Source: Nocardioides pini
GTDB taxonomy: Bacteria; Actinomycetota; Actinomycetes; Propionibacteriales; Nocardioidaceae
Direction of reading: 5' to 3'
Assembly (NCBI RefSeq): GCF_026712185.1
Contig: NZ_JAPPUX010000001.1
Location: 1,218,643-1,282,642 of the forward strand
DNA: 64,000 nucleotides
Within the stretch, counting starts at the first letter, position 1. Every line of letters starts with the position of its first letter. The translations under genes were made by a program, and so were the position numbers. The notes below the pieces were generated by a model, which was given only the letters and a program-made list of their open reading frames with translations, was not told the origin of the DNA and searched no databases. Shown in pieces: positions 1-8,256 of the stretch.

Positions 1-293
1 ACCCGGAGGTCACCCGGGTCGACGAGCTGGCCCGTGAGGCGGGCCTGTCCGAGCGCAGCCTGCAGCGGCTGGTCGAGCAGCGCATCGGGCTGAGCCCGAA
101 GTGGCTCCTGCAGCGGCGCCGCCTCCACGACGCGGTCGAGGCGCTCAAGGCCGGCCGCGGCACCCTCGCCGAGGTGGCCGCCGACCTGGGCTACGCCGAC
201 CAGGCCCACTTCACCCACGACTTCCGCACCGTCACGGGCATGACGCCGGGGGAGTACCTCAAGGACCAGCCCGTCAGGGCGCCTCGCGGCTGA
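1..293 (+). CDS. AraC-family transcriptional regulator, C-terminal part (5' end outside window)
   Basis: The reading frame is open from base 3 and ends at TGA 291-293, giving 96 residues. They form the double helix-turn-helix DNA-binding domain of AraC/XylS regulators: a first HTH (LAREAGLSERSLQRLVEQ) and a second ending in the signature GYADQAHFTHDFRTVTGMTP. The effector-binding N-terminus lies outside the window, so ligand and target are unknown. Its last 20 bases overlap the 3' end of the convergent HTH_42 gene. Confidence 0.9.
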   Translation, partial: PEVTRVDELAREAGLSERSLQRLVEQRIGLSPKWLLQRRRLHDAVEALKAGRGTLAEVAADLGYADQAHFTHDFRTVTGMTPGEYLKDQPVRAPRG

Positions 294-1362
294 CCGTCAC
301 CTCGGTGACCGTGATGCCGAGCGCCGACTCGAGCGCGGCCACCGGCTCGTCGAGCTCCGCCCTGCGCGGCCGCCTGGTGCGTGCGAGCCAGGTGACCTCG
401 AGGGGCCGGCGCCTCGCCGTGCCCGCGGCCCGCCAGAAGCCGGTGATCCGGCCGTCGACGAGCAGCGGCGGCAGCAGCATCCCGTTGGACTCGTTCCACA
501 GGCGCCGGTGGTGCTCGGGCGTCACGAACCGGTCCCGGGCCTTGGAGTCGTAGCCGCAGAGCAGGGCGTCGAACTCCGGCAGCAGGCGCACGCCGGGCAG
601 CTCGCGCGGGGGCGGGGCGTCCGGCAGGTCGACGTACGCCCTGCCGTCCGGTCCGTCCAGCTCGACGGTGTCGAGCCCGGCGAGGCCCTCCTCGACGGCC
701 TTGAGCGGGATCCCGGCCCACCAGGCGACGTCCTGGCGCGACGAGGGTCCGTGGGCGCGCAGGTGCAGGCGTACGACGTCGGCGAGCGTGGCCGGCCCGG
801 TGCGGTCGAACGTGCGGTAGACCGGCTTGCCCTGCCCCTCCCAGCGGTCGCCCGACGCCGGCCTGCGGACGAGGGCTCCGTGGGCGAAGCCGAGGTAGCG
901 GCCGGGCCCGGCGGCGGCCGCCTCCCGCGCGGCGGGTGCGTGGCGTCCGAGCCAGTCGTCGACGTGGGCGCGGAGCTCGTCGGGGGTGCGCCACTCCCGG
1001 GCCCAGGCCTCGACGGAGGTCCAGAGCTCGGCGAGCTGCGCGTCGCTGATGCCCAGGATCCGGGCCCAGCGCTGGTGCTGACCGACCCGCGTGGCCTCGG
1101 CGAGCACCGTGTAGACGTCGGGGTCGGCGGTGTGGACCGTGCCGCGGATCGTGCTGCCGCGGACGATCTCGCCGGCGTCGTAGGCGGCGGTGATCTCGGC
1201 GTGGGTGACGCCGGGGAACCGCGCGCCGAGGCCGATGAACGCCGACCGCGCCGTCTGGGTCTGCAGGTCGCCGATCGCGTGCACCCGCCCCGCCACCGTG
1301 CCGGGGTCGTCGGGGAACTGCCGGGCCAGCGAGCCGGCGGCCAGGTCGTCCCAGCTGAGCAT
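274..1362 (-). CDS. Winged-helix DNA-binding protein, HTH_42 / AlkZ-like DNA glycosylase family
   Basis: A 362-residue protein with the hallmarks of the HTH_42 (formerly DUF1006) superfamily: LQTQTARSAFIGLGAR near residues 33-48, RGTVHTADPDVY near 73-84, and a C-terminal LLVDGRITGFWR block. AlkZ (Streptomyces) and YcaQ (E. coli) in this superfamily are DNA glycosylases that unhook alkylated or crosslinked bases. AlkZ uses a QxQ catalytic motif, and Q34-T-Q36 sits at the expected place here, so glycosylase activity is plausible but inferred. It stands alone at the end of the catabolic operon, with its own -10-like box overlapping that operon's last stop codon. Confidence 0.75.
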   Translation of the reverse strand: MLSWDDLAAGSLARQFPDDPGTVAGRVHAIGDLQTQTARSAFIGLGARFPGVTHAEITAAYDAGEIVRGSTIRGTVHTADPDVYTVLAEATRVGQHQRWARILGISDAQLAELWTSVEAWAREWRTPDELRAHVDDWLGRHAPAAREAAAAGPGRYLGFAHGALVRRPASGDRWEGQGKPVYRTFDRTGPATLADVVRLHLRAHGPSSRQDVAWWAGIPLKAVEEGLAGLDTVELDGPDGRAYVDLPDAPPPRELPGVRLLPEFDALLCGYDSKARDRFVTPEHHRRLWNESNGMLLPPLLVDGRITGFWRAAGTARRRPLEVTWLARTRRPRRAELDEPVAALESALGITVTEVTVSREAP

Positions 1363-1368
1363 GCGGTC

Positions 1369-1374
1369 AGCCTA
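1369..1374 (-). promoter_or_regulatory. -10-like box TAGGCT for the HTH_42 gene
   Basis: TAGGCT on the minus strand is followed by a 6-nt spacer and the ATG at 1362. The TAG stop of the upstream HMG-CoA-lyase-like gene (1372-1374) lies inside the box. Confidence 0.5.
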
Positions 1375-2280
1375 GGGCGCCGGGAACCCGCCTGCCCTGA
1401 GCAGCGCGCCGGGCAGGCGCTTGCCGAGCCGCTCCTCGAGCCACGCGGTCGTGGCGGTGGTGGTCGCGAGGTCCAGGCCGGTGCTCACGCCCATCCGGTC
1501 GAAGAGGTAGACGAGGTCCTCGGTGGCCACGTTGCCGGTGGCGTTCGGCGCGAACGGGCAGCCACCCGTCCCGCCGATGCTGGCGTCGAGGGTGCGGACC
1601 CCTGCGGCGTGGGCGGCGACGGCGTTGGCCACGCCGGTGTGGCGGGTGTCGTGGAGGTGCAGCCGCAGGGGCACGTCGGCGCCGGCGACCTCAACGGCCA
1701 GGGCAAGCCGGGACGTGACCGCGGTGGGCACCGCGACGCCGATCGTGTCGGCGAGGGCGAGCTCGTCGGGCCCGGCGTCGGCGACGCGCGCGAGCACCTC
1801 GCGCAGCCGCTCCTCGGGGACCTCGCCCTCGAACGGGCAGCCGAAGGCCGCGCCGACCGTGACCGTCGTCAGCACACCCGACTCCCGGGCCCGCCCGACG
1901 AGCGCCGCGGCCTGCCGGCACGCGTCCTCGGTGGTGACGCCCTGGTTGCGGAGGCAGAAGGTGTCGGTGGCCACGACCACGACGTCGACCTCGTGCACCC
2001 CCGCGGCCAGCGCCCGGTCGAGCCCCCGGTCGTTCATGACGAGGCCGGCGTAGCTGACGCCCTCGGGTCGGGGGAGCGCGGCCATCACCTCGTCGGCGTC
2101 GGCCATCTGGGGGACGCGCGCGGGGTTGACGAAGCTGGTGACCTCGATGCGCCGGGACCCGGCTCGCACCGCGCGCTCGACGAGCTCGACCTTGTTGGCG
2201 GTCGACAGCACGGCGCTCTCGTTCTGCAGCCCGTCCCGCGGGGCCATCTCCACGATGGCGACCGCGTCCGTCGCGGTCAT
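1372..2280 (-). CDS. Hydroxymethylglutaryl-CoA lyase-like (HMGL aldolase family)
   Basis: A 302-residue TIM-barrel lyase. EMAPRDGLQNE (residues 11-21) carries the catalytic Arg-Asp pair, and GGCPFAPNATGNVATED carries the family's metal-binding and active-site Cys. Family members split HMG-CoA to acetoacetate and acetyl-CoA, or cleave related 3-hydroxyacyl-CoAs. The ATG at 2280 overlaps the stop of the upstream amidohydrolase gene (ATGA); a longer upstream extension of the frame is not protein-like. It is the last gene of the minus-strand operon. With a CoA transferase as the first gene, it probably does the C-C cleavage step on a CoA-activated acid. The true substrate is unknown and leucine catabolism is only one option. 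Confidence 0.88.
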   Translation of the reverse strand: MTATDAVAIVEMAPRDGLQNESAVLSTANKVELVERAVRAGSRRIEVTSFVNPARVPQMADADEVMAALPRPEGVSYAGLVMNDRGLDRALAAGVHEVDVVVVATDTFCLRNQGVTTEDACRQAAALVGRARESGVLTTVTVGAAFGCPFEGEVPEERLREVLARVADAGPDELALADTIGVAVPTAVTSRLALAVEVAGADVPLRLHLHDTRHTGVANAVAAHAAGVRTLDASIGGTGGCPFAPNATGNVATEDLVYLFDRMGVSTGLDLATTTATTAWLEERLGKRLPGALLRAGGFPAP

Positions 2281-2912
2281 CGGTCCGCGCCCCGGGCCGC
2301 ACCGGCGAGGTAGTCGACGGCGGTCACCTCGTCCACCACCTCGGCGTACTTGGCCGCCAGGTCGCGGAGGTTGGACTCGTGCGGCTCCGGGCCGCGGTCG
2401 CCGACCGCGTCCGCCACGACGAGCGGGACGAACCCGTGCTGGATCGCGTCGACCGTCGTCGCCCGGACGCACCCGCTGGTGCTGACCCCGACGACGACGA
2501 CCGTGTCCACGCCCCGGGCGTGCAGGGTGGAGGCGAGCGACGTGCCGAAGAACGCGCTGGCGTACTGCTTCACGACCACCAGCTCGCCGTCAGTGGGGGC
2601 GACCGGAGGCATCAGCTCGCCCATCGGGCCGTCGCCGACCAACGCCCGCAGGGCGGGGACCTTGCGGAAGAACACCCCGCCGTCCACGCCACCGGCGCTG
2701 TAGCGCACGCGGGTGTGCACCACGGGCACCCCGGCCTGCCGGGCGGCGCCCAGCACCCGGGCCGCGGCGTGCAGGCAGTGGTCGTCCGGCAGGCACAGCC
2801 CGCTGGCGGGGTCGAAGTAGGCCCGCATCATGTCGACGGCCAGCACGACCGGGGACGTGCCCGGCCGGAGCGATCCTCCGAAGGGGTCGGCGGACGTGAG
2901 GTCGTCAGCCAC
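2277..2912 (-). CDS. Isochorismatase-family amidohydrolase (cysteine hydrolase, N-carbamoylsarcosine amidase-like)
   Basis: A 211-residue cysteine hydrolase with the catalytic triad of the family: D27 in VVLAVDMMRAYF, K115 in VVVKQYASAFFGT and C148 in GVSTSGCVRAT. Family members hydrolyse isochorismate, nicotinamide, N-carbamoylsarcosine, maleamate or ureidoacrylate. The GTG at 2912 lies 6 nt after the hyuB stop. Beside a hydantoinase A/B pair, N-carbamoyl-amino-acid or half-amide hydrolysis is the natural guess; the creatinine/N-methylhydantoin pathway uses the same three protein types. Substrate is inferred only. Confidence 0.87.
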   Translation of the reverse strand: MADDLTSADPFGGSLRPGTSPVVLAVDMMRAYFDPASGLCLPDDHCLHAAARVLGAARQAGVPVVHTRVRYSAGGVDGGVFFRKVPALRALVGDGPMGELMPPVAPTDGELVVVKQYASAFFGTSLASTLHARGVDTVVVVGVSTSGCVRATTVDAIQHGFVPLVVADAVGDRGPEPHESNLRDLAAKYAEVVDEVTAVDYLAGAARGADR

Positions 2913-2918
2913 GCCGGG

Positions 2919-4790
2919 TCACCGGGGCACCGGGGGGCGCGGCGCGGGCAGGCCGGTCTCCTCGAGCGACCGCTCGAGGATCGTCTCCAGCGGCGGCCCC
3001 ATGTCGAAGGTCGGCAGCGGGTGGGGCCGGTCGGCGTCCAGGGTGGCGCGCAGCGACTCGGTGGCGTCACTGTCCACGGTGCCGGACCCGTCGCACACCA
3101 CGCCGTAGCGGCGCGCACCGTCCGCGCTCACCAGGCCGCGCCGGACCTCCAGGCCGACCAGGTCGGGGTCACGCGCCAGCGGGTCGCCCCACCCGCCGCC
3201 GCCCCAGGTGACGAAGTGCAGCAGGTCGCCGCGGCCGACGGGCACGTCGTGGACCTTGCTGCCCAGGACCTCGGTCGTGCCGTCGGCCCGCTCGATCCAC
3301 TTGCGGCCACGCGCGCCGGGCTCCCCGCCGTTGACCCCCCAGGGGTAGGTGAGCCACCGGTCGTCGTGGATGGCGATGGTGCCGGCCTCGAGGAAGCGGT
3401 AGGCGACGTCGACGCCGTTGCCGCCGCGGTGCAGCCCCGCGCCGCCGGTGTCGGCGACGGTCTCCCAGCGCTCGATGCGCAGCGGGTAGTAGGACTCGAG
3501 GTACTCGCACGGGATGTTGACGAAGGACGGCCACAGCGAGTGGCCGTCGGGGCCGTCCCCGATCGGCCGGCCGGGGATGCCGCCGAAGCCGATGGAGTAG
3601 AGCTGGAACCACTCGCCCTTGCGGTCGCCGTCGCCGTACGTGCCGGAGTACATGAAGTGCGGCGAGGAGGAGAACCCGGCGGCGTTCAGCAGGTCGGGGT
3701 TGGTCTGCCCCAGCAGCCCGCCGAAGAGGTCGAACACGCGGCCGATGCCGTGGTTGCGCGCGTTCAGCGCGGCCGGGTACTGCGGCTTCCAGAACGAGTC
3801 GTCGGGGATCTCGACGTCGACGAGCGGGTAGAAGCCGTCGTTCCACAGGATCTGAGGGTCCGCCACGGTGATCATGTAGATCCCGAAGAACATCCGGACC
3901 AGGTTCTCGTTGATGTAGTAGTTGATCGGCCCCTGCGCCTGCGGGCTGCTGCCGGTGAAGTCGAGCAGCACCTTGTCGCCGGTGCGGGTCAGGCTCAGCT
4001 TGAGCTCGTAGGGGCCGTAGCCGAGGCCGTCGTCGCAGATGTAGTCGGTGAAGGAGAGGGTCTTCCCCTCCTCGAACACCATGGCCAGGAGCGTCTTCAT
4101 GGCTCGGTAGTTGCGGTCGAGCAGCGCCTCGAGTGCCGAGTTGTAGGTGTCGACGCCGAAGCGGGCGCACAGCTCCTGGACCCGGCGGGCGGCGGTGCGG
4201 CAGGCGGCCACGATCCCGTTGAGGTCGGCGCGGTTCCAGTCGGGCTTGCGGACCTGGTTGAGGATGATCCGCAGCGCGTCGTCGTCGAGGACGCCCGCCT
4301 TGTAGAGCCGGAAGGGCGGGATGACGACGCCCTCCTCGTAGATGGTGCGCGCGTCGGTGGGCATCGACGCGGGCGTCTTGCCGCCGACGTCGGACATGTG
4401 GCCGAACATCGACGACCAGCCGACGATGCGGCCCTCGAAGAAGATCGGCATGACGACCAGCCAGTCGTTGGCGTGGCTGATCGCCGCGCCGCAGGAGTAG
4501 GGGTCCGACGTCAGCAGCACGTCGCCCTCCTCGATCGTGCCGTCGAAGTTGTCGAGGAAGTCGGGGATGGACAGGCCGAACTGCCCGACCATCATCTTGC
4601 CGTCGCGGTTGGCGATGAGCGGGAACTCGTCGTGCTGCTCGCGGATGCCGGGCGAGAGCGCCGTGCGGAACAGCACCTCGTCCATCTCGTAGCGGGCGTT
4701 GCGCAGGGCGTTCTCGACGAGGTCGAGCGTCACCAGGTCGACGTCGACCTGCTGCATCGGGGAGGTGTTGGTCTCGATCAGGCGTGCCAT
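2919..4790 (-). CDS. hyuB: Hydantoinase B/oxoprolinase family protein
   Basis: A 623-residue protein matching the hydantoinase B family along its whole length, a little longer than usual. It shows HDEFPLIANRDGKMMVGQFG, a NDWLVVMPIFFEGRIVGW block, a GSSPQAQGPINYYIN segment and a glycine-rich C-terminus (RGGNGVDVAY, TWGGGGWGDPL). HyuB works with HyuA in ATP-dependent opening of cyclic amides (hydantoins, 5-oxoproline, caprolactam) or, in relatives, ketone carboxylation. The start is ATG 4790, 3 nt after the hyuA stop, so the two are translationally linked. The exact ring substrate cannot be read from sequence. Confidence 0.92.
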   Translation of the reverse strand: MARLIETNTSPMQQVDVDLVTLDLVENALRNARYEMDEVLFRTALSPGIREQHDEFPLIANRDGKMMVGQFGLSIPDFLDNFDGTIEEGDVLLTSDPYSCGAAISHANDWLVVMPIFFEGRIVGWSSMFGHMSDVGGKTPASMPTDARTIYEEGVVIPPFRLYKAGVLDDDALRIILNQVRKPDWNRADLNGIVAACRTAARRVQELCARFGVDTYNSALEALLDRNYRAMKTLLAMVFEEGKTLSFTDYICDDGLGYGPYELKLSLTRTGDKVLLDFTGSSPQAQGPINYYINENLVRMFFGIYMITVADPQILWNDGFYPLVDVEIPDDSFWKPQYPAALNARNHGIGRVFDLFGGLLGQTNPDLLNAAGFSSSPHFMYSGTYGDGDRKGEWFQLYSIGFGGIPGRPIGDGPDGHSLWPSFVNIPCEYLESYYPLRIERWETVADTGGAGLHRGGNGVDVAYRFLEAGTIAIHDDRWLTYPWGVNGGEPGARGRKWIERADGTTEVLGSKVHDVPVGRGDLLHFVTWGGGGWGDPLARDPDLVGLEVRRGLVSADGARRYGVVCDGSGTVDSDATESLRATLDADRPHPLPTFDMGPPLETILERSLEETGLPAPRPPVPR

Positions 4791-4793
4791 GGC

Positions 4794-6869
4794 TCAGCCC
4801 TCCTGGCTCTGGTCGACGGGTCGGATGAGGAGGCTGCCGCTCGGGTGGACCGTCGCCGCGTGGTCGCGCAGCACGAGGGTGGTGGAGTCCATCTCGGTGA
4901 TGACGGCGGGTCCGGGGACCACGTTGCCCGCCTTCAGCAGCGAGCGGTCGTAGACGTCCGCGTCGACGAGGCCGCCGTCGGACCAGATCCGGTGCCGCTC
5001 CACGCGTGCGGACGACGGGTCGGTGCCGCCGTCCTCCAGGTCGACGGACGCCACGTCGGGGCGGGGGGCGTCGGCGGTGGCGCGGAGCGTCACCAGCTCG
5101 TGCTCGGTGTCGAGGACGAAGGAGAAGAGCCGGTCGTGCTCGGTGTCGAAGGCCTTGCCGAGCGCCTCGAGGCCCCCGCCGCTGCCGTCGAAGGCGTCGA
5201 TGTCGACCGGCACGGGGATCTCGAAGCCCTGGCCGTGGTAGCGCAGGTCGGCCGCGTAGGTCACTCGCAGGTCGTCCTCGGGCACGCCCTCGGCGGTCAG
5301 GGTCCCACGCGCCGACGCGGCCAGGTCGTCCAGGATGGCCCGGAGACCGTCGTCGGTGAGCTCGGAGAAGCGGCGTACGAGCGTGCGGACCGCCTCGTCG
5401 CGCAGGCTGGTCGTCGCGTCGCCGTAGGCGCAGAGCACGCCGGGGGAGGGCGGGATGATGACCGGCCACGACCCGGTCAGCCGCCCGAGCGCGTTGGCGT
5501 GCAGCGGGCCGGCGCCGCCGAACGCGACGAGCGCGAAGTCGCGGGGGTCGAACCCCTGCTGCACCGAGACCAGGCGCAGCGCCCCGAACATGTTCTCGTT
5601 GACGATGTCGATGATCCCGGCCGCGGCGGCCTCGACCGAGTCCAGGCCGGTGGCGTCCGCGATGGTCTGGACGGCGGTGCGGGCCGCCTCGGGGTCCAGT
5701 GCGACCTCGCCGCCGGCGAGCGCCGAGGGGAGGTGCCCCAGCACCACGTTGGCGTCGGTCACCGTCGGCTCGGTCCCGCCGGCCGCGTACGCCGCGGGCC
5801 CGGGCGCCGCGCCCGCTGACTGGGGGCCGACCCGCAGCGCCTGGGTGAGCGGGGGGACGTGCGCGATGGAGCCGCCGCCGGCGCCGACGGTGCGCACGTC
5901 GACCGACGTGGCCCGCACCTTGAGGTCACCGACGGTGGTCTCGCGACCGATGCGCGGCGTGAGGTCCTCGACCAGCGCGACGTCGGTCGACGTGCCGCCC
6001 ATGTCGAAGGTGAGGAAGTTGCGGTGCCCGGTCTGGGCGGCCACCCAGGCTGCTCCCGTCACGCCTCCGGCGGGTCCGGACAGCAGCAGGTTCACGGGGT
6101 TGTCAGCGGCCACGCTCGCGGAGACGAGGCCGCCGTCGCTGCGCAGGATCGACAGCGAGCCGCTGACGCCCGAGTCGCGCAGCTGGCCCTCCAGGTTGGC
6201 GACGTAGCGCTTGACCTGGGGCTGCACCGCGGCGTTGGCGACCGTGGTGATCGTCCGCTCGTACTCCCGCAGCTCCGGGAGGACCGACGAGGACATCGAC
6301 ACCGTGAGACCGGGCAGCTCCTCGGCGGCGATCTCGCGCACCCGCTGCTCGTGGGCGGGGTTGGCGTAGGAGTTGATGAGGCTGATGCTCAGGGCCTCGA
6401 TGCCGCGGCCCGCCAGGGCGCGCAGCTGGGTGCGGACGTCGTCCTCGTCGAGCTCGGTGACCACGCTGCCGTCGCTGGCGATGCGCCCCCGCACCTCGAC
6501 GGTGTCCTCGAGGGCGGCGAGCGGCTCGGGCTTGGGCCAGATGATCCAGCCCGCGAGCCCGCCGGGGACGAACGACCGCGCGATCTGGAGGACCTGCCGG
6601 AACCCGTGGGTGGTGACCAGGCCGACCCGGGCGCCCTTGCCCTCGAGGATCGCGTTGGTCGCGACGGTCGTCCCGTGGAAGACGTCGCCGACCGCGCTCC
6701 GCTCGATGCCGGCGGCGGCACAGGCCTGGTCGATGCCACGCAGGACGCCCACCGACTGGTCCTCGGGCGTGGAGGAGGTCTTGGCACGGAACGTCGCGCC
6801 GGAGTCCTCGTCGATCAACAGGATGTCGGTGAACGTGCCACCCACATCGACTCCGAGCCGGTAGGTCAT
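4794..6869 (-). CDS. hyuA: Hydantoinase A/oxoprolinase family protein
   Basis: A 691-residue ATP-dependent subunit. The N-terminus has the phosphate-binding motif LGVDVGGTFTD (residues 5-15), followed by HGTTVATNAILEGKGA, SGPAGGV and FDMGGTSTDV, as in ASKHA-fold hydantoinase A. The segment VPGGLAGWIIWPKPEPLA resembles N-methylhydantoinase A-type members. ATG 6869 is preceded by GGAGAG at good spacing; a 64-codon in-frame upstream extension only shadows the CoA transferase gene. It lies 28 nt after the CoA transferase stop and 3 nt before hyuB. Confidence 0.92.
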   Translation of the reverse strand: MTYRLGVDVGGTFTDILLIDEDSGATFRAKTSSTPEDQSVGVLRGIDQACAAAGIERSAVGDVFHGTTVATNAILEGKGARVGLVTTHGFRQVLQIARSFVPGGLAGWIIWPKPEPLAALEDTVEVRGRIASDGSVVTELDEDDVRTQLRALAGRGIEALSISLINSYANPAHEQRVREIAAEELPGLTVSMSSSVLPELREYERTITTVANAAVQPQVKRYVANLEGQLRDSGVSGSLSILRSDGGLVSASVAADNPVNLLLSGPAGGVTGAAWVAAQTGHRNFLTFDMGGTSTDVALVEDLTPRIGRETTVGDLKVRATSVDVRTVGAGGGSIAHVPPLTQALRVGPQSAGAAPGPAAYAAGGTEPTVTDANVVLGHLPSALAGGEVALDPEAARTAVQTIADATGLDSVEAAAAGIIDIVNENMFGALRLVSVQQGFDPRDFALVAFGGAGPLHANALGRLTGSWPVIIPPSPGVLCAYGDATTSLRDEAVRTLVRRFSELTDDGLRAILDDLAASARGTLTAEGVPEDDLRVTYAADLRYHGQGFEIPVPVDIDAFDGSGGGLEALGKAFDTEHDRLFSFVLDTEHELVTLRATADAPRPDVASVDLEDGGTDPSSARVERHRIWSDGGLVDADVYDRSLLKAGNVVPGPAVITEMDSTTLVLRDHAATVHPSGSLLIRPVDQSQEG

Positions 6870-6897
6870 GCTCTCTCCTTGGTGGTCGGTGGTGCGC

Positions 6898-8103
6898 TCA
6901 GATGACGCCGTCGGCGCGGAGGGACGACAGATCGTCGTCCTGCAGCCCCAGCAGGCCGCGGTAGACGACGTCGTTGTGCTCGCCCAGGGCCGGTCCGACG
7001 TGTCGGACCGAACCGGGGCTCTCCGAGAGCTTGGGGGCGACGTTGTGCATCGCGAACTCACCCAGGTCGGGGTGGGCCAGGCGGACGATGGCCTCGCGGG
7101 CGGCGAAGTGCTCGTCGGCCAGCATGTCCTTGGCGCGGAAGATGCGCCCGGCGGGGACGCCGCCGGCGTGCAGGCGCTCGAGGAGGTCGTCTGCGTGCAG
7201 CGTCGTGCTCCACGCGGCGATGAGGCCGTCGAGGTCCTCCATGTGCTTCCCGCGGGCGCCGTGCGTCGCGTAGTGCTCGTCCGTGGCCAGCTCGGGGCGG
7301 CCCATCACGTCGGCCAGCCGGCGGAACACGGTGTCCTGGTTGGCGGCGATGAGCACCATCTCCCCGTCGGCGGTGGGGTAGACGTTGCTCGGCGAGACGT
7401 TGGGCAGGGTCGTGCCGGTCCGCTCGCGCTGGTAGCCGGCCACCTGCCACTCCGGGACCAGCGACTCCATCAGGGCCAGCACGGCCTCGTAGATGGCGGA
7501 GTCGACCACCTGGCCGCGACCCGTGCGGCCGCGCTGGTGCAGGGCGACGAGCGTGCCCAGGCAGGCGAAGGTGGCGGCGAGCGAGTCGCCGAGCGAGACG
7601 CCGGCGCGCGCCGGTGGCCGGTCGGGGTCGCCGGTGACGTAGCGGATCCCGCCCATCGCCTCGCCGATGGAGCCGTAGCCGGCGCGGGACGCGTACGGGC
7701 CGGTCTGCCCGAACCCGGTGACCCGGGTGACGACGAGCCCGGGGTTGGTCTCCCACAGCGTCTCGGGGGCCAGGCCCCACCGCTCGAGGGTGCCGGGGCG
7801 GAAGTTCTCGATCAGCACGTCGGCCTCGGCGACGAGGCGCCGGACCAGGTCCTGGCCGCGCTCGGTGCGCAGGTCGGCGGTGACCGACAGTTTGTTGCGC
7901 GCCACGACGGGCCACCACAGCGACTGGCCGTAGGGCTTCTCCCGTCCCCACTGGCGCATCGGGTCGCCGGTCGCCGGGTCCTCGACCTTGATGACCTCGG
8001 CGCCGAAGTCGCCGAGCAGCTGGCCGCAGAACGGGCCGGCGAGGAGCTGGCCCAGCTCGACGACGCGCAGGTCGTCGAGGGGGAGAGGCGACGGTGAGGC
8101 CAC
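6898..8103 (-). CDS. Family III CoA transferase (CaiB/BaiF type)
   Basis: A 401-residue CoA transferase with the N-terminal signature RVVELGQLLAGPFCGQLLGD and VIKVEDPATGDPMR. The probable catalytic aspartate is D173 in RAGVSLGDSL, where formyl-CoA transferase has D169. The GTG at 8103 is chosen because it has GAAAGGG upstream; the 39 codons before it run through the operator region. It is the first gene of the five-gene operon, divergent from the GntR regulator, and probably activates a carboxylic acid intermediate by moving CoA from a donor such as succinyl- or acetyl-CoA. Confidence 0.9.
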   Translation of the reverse strand: MASPSPLPLDDLRVVELGQLLAGPFCGQLLGDFGAEVIKVEDPATGDPMRQWGREKPYGQSLWWPVVARNKLSVTADLRTERGQDLVRRLVAEADVLIENFRPGTLERWGLAPETLWETNPGLVVTRVTGFGQTGPYASRAGYGSIGEAMGGIRYVTGDPDRPPARAGVSLGDSLAATFACLGTLVALHQRGRTGRGQVVDSAIYEAVLALMESLVPEWQVAGYQRERTGTTLPNVSPSNVYPTADGEMVLIAANQDTVFRRLADVMGRPELATDEHYATHGARGKHMEDLDGLIAAWSTTLHADDLLERLHAGGVPAGRIFRAKDMLADEHFAAREAIVRLAHPDLGEFAMHNVAPKLSESPGSVRHVGPALGEHNDVVYRGLLGLQDDDLSSLRADGVI

Positions 8104-8113
8104 GGAAGCCCTT

Positions 8114-8123
8114 TCGTATGCAA
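8114..8123 (-). promoter_or_regulatory. GntR operator-like site 1
   Basis: The minus strand reads TTGCATACGA, one base different from site 2 at 8211-8220. It lies just upstream of the CoA transferase ribosome site, where a bound FCD-type GntR protein would block the catabolic operon. Assignment to the adjacent regulator is inference. Confidence 0.5.
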
Positions 8124-8210
8124 CGCGGGAACGGGGTGTGAGCCAAGTCATACGTGCTGACGGTGACGCTAGCGAGGACAGGGCGACGCCGTCAACGGGC
8201 GTCTCGCGGA

Positions 8211-8220
8211 TTGCATACAA
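8211..8220 (+). promoter_or_regulatory. GntR operator-like site 2
   Basis: TTGCATACAA, in opposite orientation to site 1, lies 36 nt upstream of the GntR start codon and about 20 nt upstream of its -10-like box. TTGnATnCAA-type sequences are typical FCD-GntR targets. Confidence 0.55.
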
Positions 8221-8242
8221 TATGGGGACGCGGTGGCGCTGC

Positions 8243-8248
8243 TAGGGT
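8243..8248 (+). promoter_or_regulatory. -10-like box TAGGGT for the GntR gene
   Basis: TAGGGT with an 8-nt spacer to the ATG at 8257. No ribosome site fits in between, so a leaderless or near-leaderless mRNA is likely. Confidence 0.45.
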
Positions 8249-8256
8249 TCGCGACC

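Noticed and set aside
2379..5819. Long plus-strand open frame (1146 codons) across the hydantoinase genes
   Set aside because: It is antisense to hyuA/hyuB, Val/Gly/Arg-rich with no domains; a shadow frame produced by high third-position GC.
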